Below are positions 7,876-11,354 of a DNA stretch of 11,354 nt, piece by piece (position 1 is the first letter of the stretch; every line of letters begins with the position of its first letter). The stretch is from contig JBLHPD010000165.1 of assembly GCA_047624165.1 (NCBI GenBank), forward strand, positions 1 to 11,354, in the 5' to 3' direction. Origin of the DNA: Clostridium_AD sp047624165 (GTDB lineage Bacteria > Bacillota > Clostridia > Clostridiales > Clostridiaceae). The translations under genes and the position numbers were made by a program. The notes below the pieces were generated by a model. It worked only from the letters and a program-made list of their open reading frames with translations, was not told the DNA's origin and made no database searches.

Positions 7876-8024
7876 TTCCTAAAATGTCTTTATGCAAACT
7901 TTTTCTCCATTTTCTTTTAACATATAAATTTAAATATCTCATATTTACATTTATATGTTTAATTACATTATCATTTTATTTAATAGTGGAGCCTTAACTA
8001 AAATTTAACTACTACTTATACAAC

Positions 8025-8336
8025 CTACAATATTATCGTTCCATATGCCCCCAAATTATATCTACTAGGTATTACTAAACATACAAACTCATACGTATTT
8101 CTCTTTCTTAGGAAAACTAAATAATCACCACTATTCATCATTTCCCTTAACCTCTTAAAATATGTCTCATCCAATGTCAAAAATGATATCTCAACCTGAA
8201 TATCTCCATTTGATCTAACTGTTTTCGCTGCATGTGTATAACTATCTATTATATTTGATCGTTCTTGATTAGAACTTATTCCTTTTAAAAGCTTAAAATT
8301 ATTTTCTAAAAGAGTAAGATGATTTTTCACTACCAA
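8025..8336 (-). CDS. Small unrecognised protein, probably a gene remnant
   Basis: A 103-residue frame from a TTG at 8336, with an alternative GTG at 8330 and no convincing ribosome site before either. I do not recognise the family. Residues 1-45 look helical; residues about 46-95 look like alternating strands, including GDYLVFLRKR at 70-79 and EFVCLVIPS at 83-91. That pattern resembles by eye residues 308-336 of the McrB-like protein, a beta-rich presumed DNA-binding part. The codon just before the TTG is a TAG, and the same frame continues upstream as protein-like sequence to 8591 with one more stop between. This suggests the C-terminal piece of a larger decayed gene, perhaps a restriction or DNA-binding protein. 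It could also be an intact small protein. Function is unknown. Confidence 0.4.
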   Translation of the reverse strand: MVVKNHLTLLENNFKLLKGISSNQERSNIIDSYTHAAKTVRSNGDIQVEISFLTLDETYFKRLREMMNSGDYLVFLRKRNTYEFVCLVIPSRYNLGAYGTIIL

Positions 8337-8381
8337 CTACTTAGAAAATCTATTATTTTGTCTCAAATCCACAATATTTAT

Positions 8382-8591
8382 TTATCCTCTATTTGTGTCA
8401 AAAATATTCATATCCTCTCCAGTTATCGCTAAATGCGTCTGATGAGAATCTCTTCCAAAAATAAGAGTATTAGTTTGTGATAATCTCTTAACTACAATTG
8501 CATCTATACTCTGTGATAAATTATTATGATCAACCATTAACCCCATCCATTTTTGTTTATTACCAATTTTTTTTACTATAAACCTATAAAT
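8382..8591 (-). pseudogene. In-frame upstream fragment of the decayed gene
   Basis: This stretch is open in the same reading frame as the 103-residue frame downstream and ends in TAA at 8384-8382; after it another 14 codons run to the TAG at 8339. From the ATG at 8537 it encodes 51 residues (ATG at 8546 is also possible), with protein-like features such as DAIVVKRL and TLIFGRDSHQTHLAITGED. A tandem repeat abuts its upstream end. I cannot assign a family. It could be a separate tiny gene, but the shared frame and two closely spaced stops favour a broken larger gene. Confidence 0.4.
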
Positions 8592-8594
8592 TTA

Positions 8595-8630
8595 TTTTTA
8601 TTTTTATTTTTATTTTTATTTTTATTTTTA
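8595..8630. repeat. (TTTTTA)6 hexanucleotide tandem repeat
   Basis: Six perfect TTTTTA units with a partial copy (TTTA) at 8591-8594; on the minus strand TAAAAA, which carries a stop in one frame. It sits at the upstream edge of the decayed fragment, so repeat expansion or slippage may have taken part in breaking that gene. Confidence 0.9.
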
Positions 8631-8656
8631 AAAATAGATTTTATAAATAGCTTAAT

Positions 8657-8719
8657 TTAAATAACCACTGCCCACTTTTCATATAATGGAATTTTATAGG
8701 AAAACTTTGCAGTGCTCAT
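8657..8719 (-). other. Very short open frame, possible gene remnant
   Basis: A 20-codon frame from ATG 8719 to TAA 8657, open upstream to 8749, reading MSTAKFSYKIPLYEKWAVVI. The composition is protein-like, but it is in a different frame from the fragment further down and has no clear ribosome site. It may be a shifted part of the same decayed gene or chance. Between it and the nuclease stop at 8790 I see nothing else. Confidence 0.2.
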
Positions 8720-8789
8720 TTTTATCAAAAAACACTGACCATTACTCAACTATCACAAATTCTTATCACTATGTAAAAATCAATATATT

Positions 8790-9689
8790 TTACCATACTG
8801 TATAATTAATACCGTCTAAATCCAAACTATAAGTAATTCGAACTACCGACTTTGGGAATATTCCTTCTTTAAAAGAATCCTTTGTAATTTTAGGGAAATT
8901 ATGATCTACTAAATATTTTCTTTTTTCAAGTACTTTATATTTACTTTCTCTTATACTTGAACCCAATTCATATCCTTGCTTTAATAATTGCATCTCTAAT
9001 TTAGCTTCATCATATCCTAAATTTATTAATTTAATTTTCATATCATTAACTGATAATCCAGTATTTGATTCCTCAAGTCTGCAAAAATAGAGATATAATT
9101 TCTTTTTACTAAATAGCTGATGCTGTCCTGTAATTGTAATAATACTTCCATATCTTTTTATTGTTGATTTTACTTCAAAACTTTCATTATCACTTTCTAT
9201 ATCATGACTTCCACTATTTGCTGCTGACCATTCTACATTTTTGTTCATCTTATATAAATGGTCCAATACAAGCATCTCTGCAATAATACTATATGCTTTT
9301 TTATCATATATTGAATTTCCTAAAAGTTCTTTCCAATGCTTCCACCATTCAATGGGATTGTTCAATAGCCTGCTTCTATCCTCGCCATTTTCTCCAGGTC
9401 CAATAAACTGTACACAAAGTGTTGCAAATTCATTCCTTACATTTTCTATAAAACAGCTTAATATAAGATACTTTCTCCTAATACCGTCAATATATATTTC
9501 TTTAGAATAAAGCGTGGCATTTGCGAATTTTTCATATATATCTTCTTCTTTATCAAATGGTATAGCGATACCATACTCTCCATTCATCCGTATTACAATT
9601 GCTGGAAATTGCTTTGGTATATTTATAATTTCTCTCACACCTCTTTTAGTAGATGCAAAATATTCTCGTATTTCATCCAATAAGTTCAT
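8790..9689 (-). CDS. PD-(D/E)XK motif protein, DUF4420-like putative restriction endonuclease
   Basis: This is a likely nuclease subunit of a second restriction module. The PD-(D/E)XK core can be placed as E138 in IIAEMLVL, D163 in SHDIE and E172-V-K174 in SFEVKST, followed by a GQHQL motif at 188-192. The N-terminal 100 residues are beta-rich, WWKHWKELLG at 115-124 is typical of the group, and the whole length of 299 is near the usual size. From memory, DUF4420 proteins occur in restriction-modification loci with MORC/MutL-like ATPases, Z1 helicases and cytosine methylases; none of the ATPase or helicase partners is visible here. The ATG at 9689 has a strong ribosome site, AGAAGGGA at 9706-9699, spaced 9 bases. 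It follows the DUF6339-like gene by 42 bases and is probably the last gene of that operon. Catalytic residues are intact. Confidence 0.75.
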   Translation of the reverse strand: MNLLDEIREYFASTKRGVREIINIPKQFPAIVIRMNGEYGIAIPFDKEEDIYEKFANATLYSKEIYIDGIRRKYLILSCFIENVRNEFATLCVQFIGPGENGEDRSRLLNNPIEWWKHWKELLGNSIYDKKAYSIIAEMLVLDHLYKMNKNVEWSAANSGSHDIESDNESFEVKSTIKRYGSIITITGQHQLFSKKKLYLYFCRLEESNTGLSVNDMKIKLINLGYDEAKLEMQLLKQGYELGSSIRESKYKVLEKRKYLVDHNFPKITKDSFKEGIFPKSVVRITYSLDLDGINYTVW

Positions 9690-9731
9690 TCTTTTATGTC
9701 CCTTCTGAATAGATTATTTTCTTCTTCCGGC

Positions 9732-10436
9732 TTAAACATTTATTTCTAAATCATTAAACAATGAACGTACATATTCACCCTCACCGCCTATGTATAGAGC
9801 CGGCTGTATAACTTTTGTTCTTGCAGTATTCAGTTTCATTATAACTCTGAACAATGAATCTGCTTTAGTCGCAGTATTTCTATTAAACTCTGCTAGTTCC
9901 CCTTTTGATACCCTACTATGAAAATACATAATGTTTCTATAAACACCAATGTAATATCCCTTCCCTGAGCGATCAATCAGATTAAGAATTGTATCTGTAG
10001 TAAATCCAGGTGACTCAATTACATCAAGTGTTTTTTGCACATTTCCCTGCCATGATAAATATATGTACCACCATAATGTTCGCAGCCATATTTTGCTTCC
10101 TCGTTTCCAAAAGTGTGCTTCATTATCTTTTCCCCATCTGTCTGTAACTAAATCAGGTACTACTTTTAACGATAAATATCTCCAAAATCCATCATCTGAA
10201 GCAGTTCTCATATTAAATAAAGATATTTTTTCAAAATAGTTGTAAAGCTGTATTCCAAAATGAATATCTGTCTCATAATCCCTTGAGTATTTTTCTTTTA
10301 CTTCTTTATAAACGTTCTGCAATTCATTCCTCATTTTCAAATAAAAACTATCGACTTTAGGAAGACATGATGAATCCCTTATCCATCCATCCATTAGCGT
10401 CTGTGCTTCCTGCCTTTTTAATGTTTTCATACTCAT
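9732..10436 (-). CDS. DUF6339-like protein of a restriction-associated operon
   Basis: A 234-residue soluble protein of unknown biochemical role. It resembles what I remember of the DUF6339 group: FWRYLS at 84-89, VPDLV at 93-97, then an aromatic block FWKRGSKIWLRTLWWYIYLS at 109-128. The aromatic block is too charged to be a clear membrane segment and probably packs as helices. No nuclease or nucleotide-binding motif is evident. The start at 10436 lies 8 bases after the preceding stop; AAAGGAT at 10455-10449 within the end of that gene is the likely ribosome site, 12 bases away, and a second ATG at 10430 is in frame. The tight placement between an unknown protein and the PD-(D/E)XK protein implies joint function, perhaps as a structural or recognition subunit. 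That role is inference from context. Confidence 0.6.
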   Translation of the reverse strand: MSMKTLKRQEAQTLMDGWIRDSSCLPKVDSFYLKMRNELQNVYKEVKEKYSRDYETDIHFGIQLYNYFEKISLFNMRTASDDGFWRYLSLKVVPDLVTDRWGKDNEAHFWKRGSKIWLRTLWWYIYLSWQGNVQKTLDVIESPGFTTDTILNLIDRSGKGYYIGVYRNIMYFHSRVSKGELAEFNRNTATKADSLFRVIMKLNTARTKVIQPALYIGGEGEYVRSLFNDLEINV

Positions 10437-10444
10437 TGATCTGT

Positions 10445-11230
10445 CTACATCCTTTCATCAAAAAATTTTCTTATCGAATAGGACAATAATTCAGGTTTAG
10501 TTACATTCCATCCTAAAGTTTTTATAAAATAACTTACAGCCTGTGCAATACTACCATCCTCAAACTCTGCTGTTCCACCTGCTATCGAATCCCAAAAAGT
10601 TTCACTTCTAAGTTTAGTTATAACTATTGTTAAAGCACTTGCCATAATTTCTTTTAACAACTGCTCATCATATGTTCTCCTTGTCTTGTCCAAATACTTA
10701 TAATTTTTATGTCCACTGTTAATATATATTGACACACATTCTACAAAATCATCATATCTCGGATCTTCCCACTCACAGTTTAAATACCATAACGGTTTAT
10801 ATAAATCATTAATTTCATATATAGGAAATATTGATCCTGTACCATCAAGTCTTAAGTAGAACTTATCTATTTCTCCAACTATGCATCCACATGAGTTTGC
10901 GAGATGCTGTTCATTCCTTAATGGATTACCCGTATTTTTTATATATAGGATTGTAGTAAATTCAATATCTCCACGCAGCTGAGCTTTATCAAAAAAATAT
11001 TCCATACTAAAATGCAATTCTTCATTTGTATTATTTATTTCACCAACTTCTATTATGCCACGCTGTTTTGAATCTGCAGAAGTCCATACAACAGCAATGC
11101 CTATCATTGAATCACTGCACGCAATACCCTTTTCTCCAAAGATGATATTATAATTATTAAATTTATATTGTCTATTTATAATTAAATTATATTCATCAGG
11201 ATTCCATATTCCTATACTATCTTTAATCAT
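10445..11230 (-). CDS. Unrecognised protein at the head of the second module, N-terminus uncertain
   Basis: A 261-residue frame with no family I can name. It is rich in strands through residues 20-135, with RGIIEVGEIN at 57-66 and FYLRLDGTGSIFPIYEI at 124-140, then helical towards the end, finishing SYSIRKFFDERM. The acidic and lysine residues do not form a convincing PD-(D/E)XK set. It ends 8 bases before the DUF6339-like gene and shares its direction, so the two are likely in one operon. The ATG at 11230 has no ribosome site, and the frame stays open with protein-like sequence for 25 more codons up to a TAA at 11308, without ATG, GTG or TTG. The real protein may therefore start further upstream, joined through a frameshift near 11299, or use a rare start codon. 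Confidence 0.65.
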   Translation of the reverse strand: MIKDSIGIWNPDEYNLIINRQYKFNNYNIIFGEKGIACSDSMIGIAVVWTSADSKQRGIIEVGEINNTNEELHFSMEYFFDKAQLRGDIEFTTILYIKNTGNPLRNEQHLANSCGCIVGEIDKFYLRLDGTGSIFPIYEINDLYKPLWYLNCEWEDPRYDDFVECVSIYINSGHKNYKYLDKTRRTYDEQLLKEIMASALTIVITKLRSETFWDSIAGGTAEFEDGSIAQAVSYFIKTLGWNVTKPELLSYSIRKFFDERM

Positions 11231-11289
11231 ATGTATTACTGAATCATCACTAATTTTCTCACAATCAAGAAAATTCTTTTTACTGTTTT

Positions 11290-11354
11290 CTATATAACAA
11301 AATGGTTACTACTCAGGCATTCCCAATAGGAAATGCCTGTGATAATATAAAGCG
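11290..11354 (-). other. Open frame running off the window edge, partial
   Basis: One minus-strand frame is open from the window edge to a TAG at 11292-11290 and ends SYWECLSSNHFVI. Adding a single base in the four-A run at 11299-11302 (TTTT on the coding strand) would join it to the open extension ahead of the 261-residue frame. A different frame ends at 11313 with SQAFPIGNA and is an alternative end for an upstream gene. The visible piece is too short to choose between them. Confidence 0.3.
11314..11339. repeat. Imperfect inverted repeat
   Basis: CAGGCATTCCC and GGAAATGCCTG form an 11-position stem with one mismatch around a four-base AATA loop. Neither strand has a T-run after it, so it is not a standard terminator. 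It may lie inside the coding end of the upstream gene, or act as a small regulatory or mobile-repeat hairpin. Confidence 0.5.

Larger units (their letters stand above)
7096..8024. other. Long intergenic region without a recognisable gene
   Basis: About 930 bases between the methyltransferase promoter and the small 103-aa reading frame. Stop codons are dense in all frames and I find no conserved protein fragment, tRNA or known structured RNA. It contains a candidate promoter near its left end, the (TAA)8 tract and a hairpin at 7851-7875. It could be a promoter region, the scar of a deleted gene, or home to a small RNA I cannot recognise. Confidence 0.6.

Noticed and set aside
8709..8737. CAGTG/CACTG inverted repeat after the PD-(D/E)XK gene considered as its terminator
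   Set aside because: The stem is only five bases with a long mismatched interior and no T-run follows it.
9241..9708. Two plus-strand open frames of 89 and 64 codons
   Set aside because: Both are antisense to the PD-(D/E)XK gene, whose catalytic residues and ribosome site are clear.

Overview
The window is very AT-rich and every gene I accept is on the minus strand, so transcription runs from high to low coordinates. Composition, codon use and AGGAGG-type ribosome binding sites fit a low-GC Firmicute such as Clostridium. I cannot name a species. The region looks like an accessory defence island; I see no housekeeping gene, tRNA or rRNA.

Reading in the direction of transcription, the first block (11354 to 8790) is a tight run of three genes: an unrecognised 261-aa protein whose true N-terminus may lie further upstream, a 234-aa protein resembling the DUF6339 group, and a 299-aa PD-(D/E)XK protein resembling DUF4420. 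Proteins like the last two are known to me from restriction-modification loci that also carry a MORC/MutL-like GHKL ATPase, a Z1-type helicase and a cytosine methyltransferase. The ATPase and helicase are not in this window; if they exist they lie beyond 11354.

The second block (about 8790 to 7096) is mostly non-coding or decayed. It holds a hexanucleotide tandem repeat, short open stretches interrupted by stops in one frame (8591 to 8025), a hairpin that may terminate transcription, a (TAA)8 microsatellite and about 930 bases with no recognisable gene.

The third block (7095 to 118) is a complete four-gene restriction-modification system laid out like LlaJI: two cytosine-5 DNA methyltransferases (335 and 507 aa), an McrB-like AAA+ protein (771 aa) and a DUF2357/PD-(D/E)XK nuclease of the McrC type (672 aa). 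The methyltransferase genes are 3 bases apart and the restriction genes overlap. A strong intrinsic terminator separates the two pairs, so the restriction pair may be expressed separately from the protective methylases. By analogy with LlaJI, the methylases should protect the two strands of an asymmetric site, while the McrB-like subunit recognises DNA with its N-terminal region and drives cleavage by the McrC-like subunit. The actual recognition site cannot be read from sequence.

The most striking non-coding signal is at the left edge. Directly after the nuclease stop codon there are five direct copies of a 17-base motif (minus-strand consensus TCANNTTATNNMTA, with ACG or AAA in front) between 117 and 3, 19 to 34 bases apart. 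This resembles the TnsB-site array at one end of a Tn7-like transposon, or less likely plasmid iterons. If it is a transposon end, both defence modules are its cargo.
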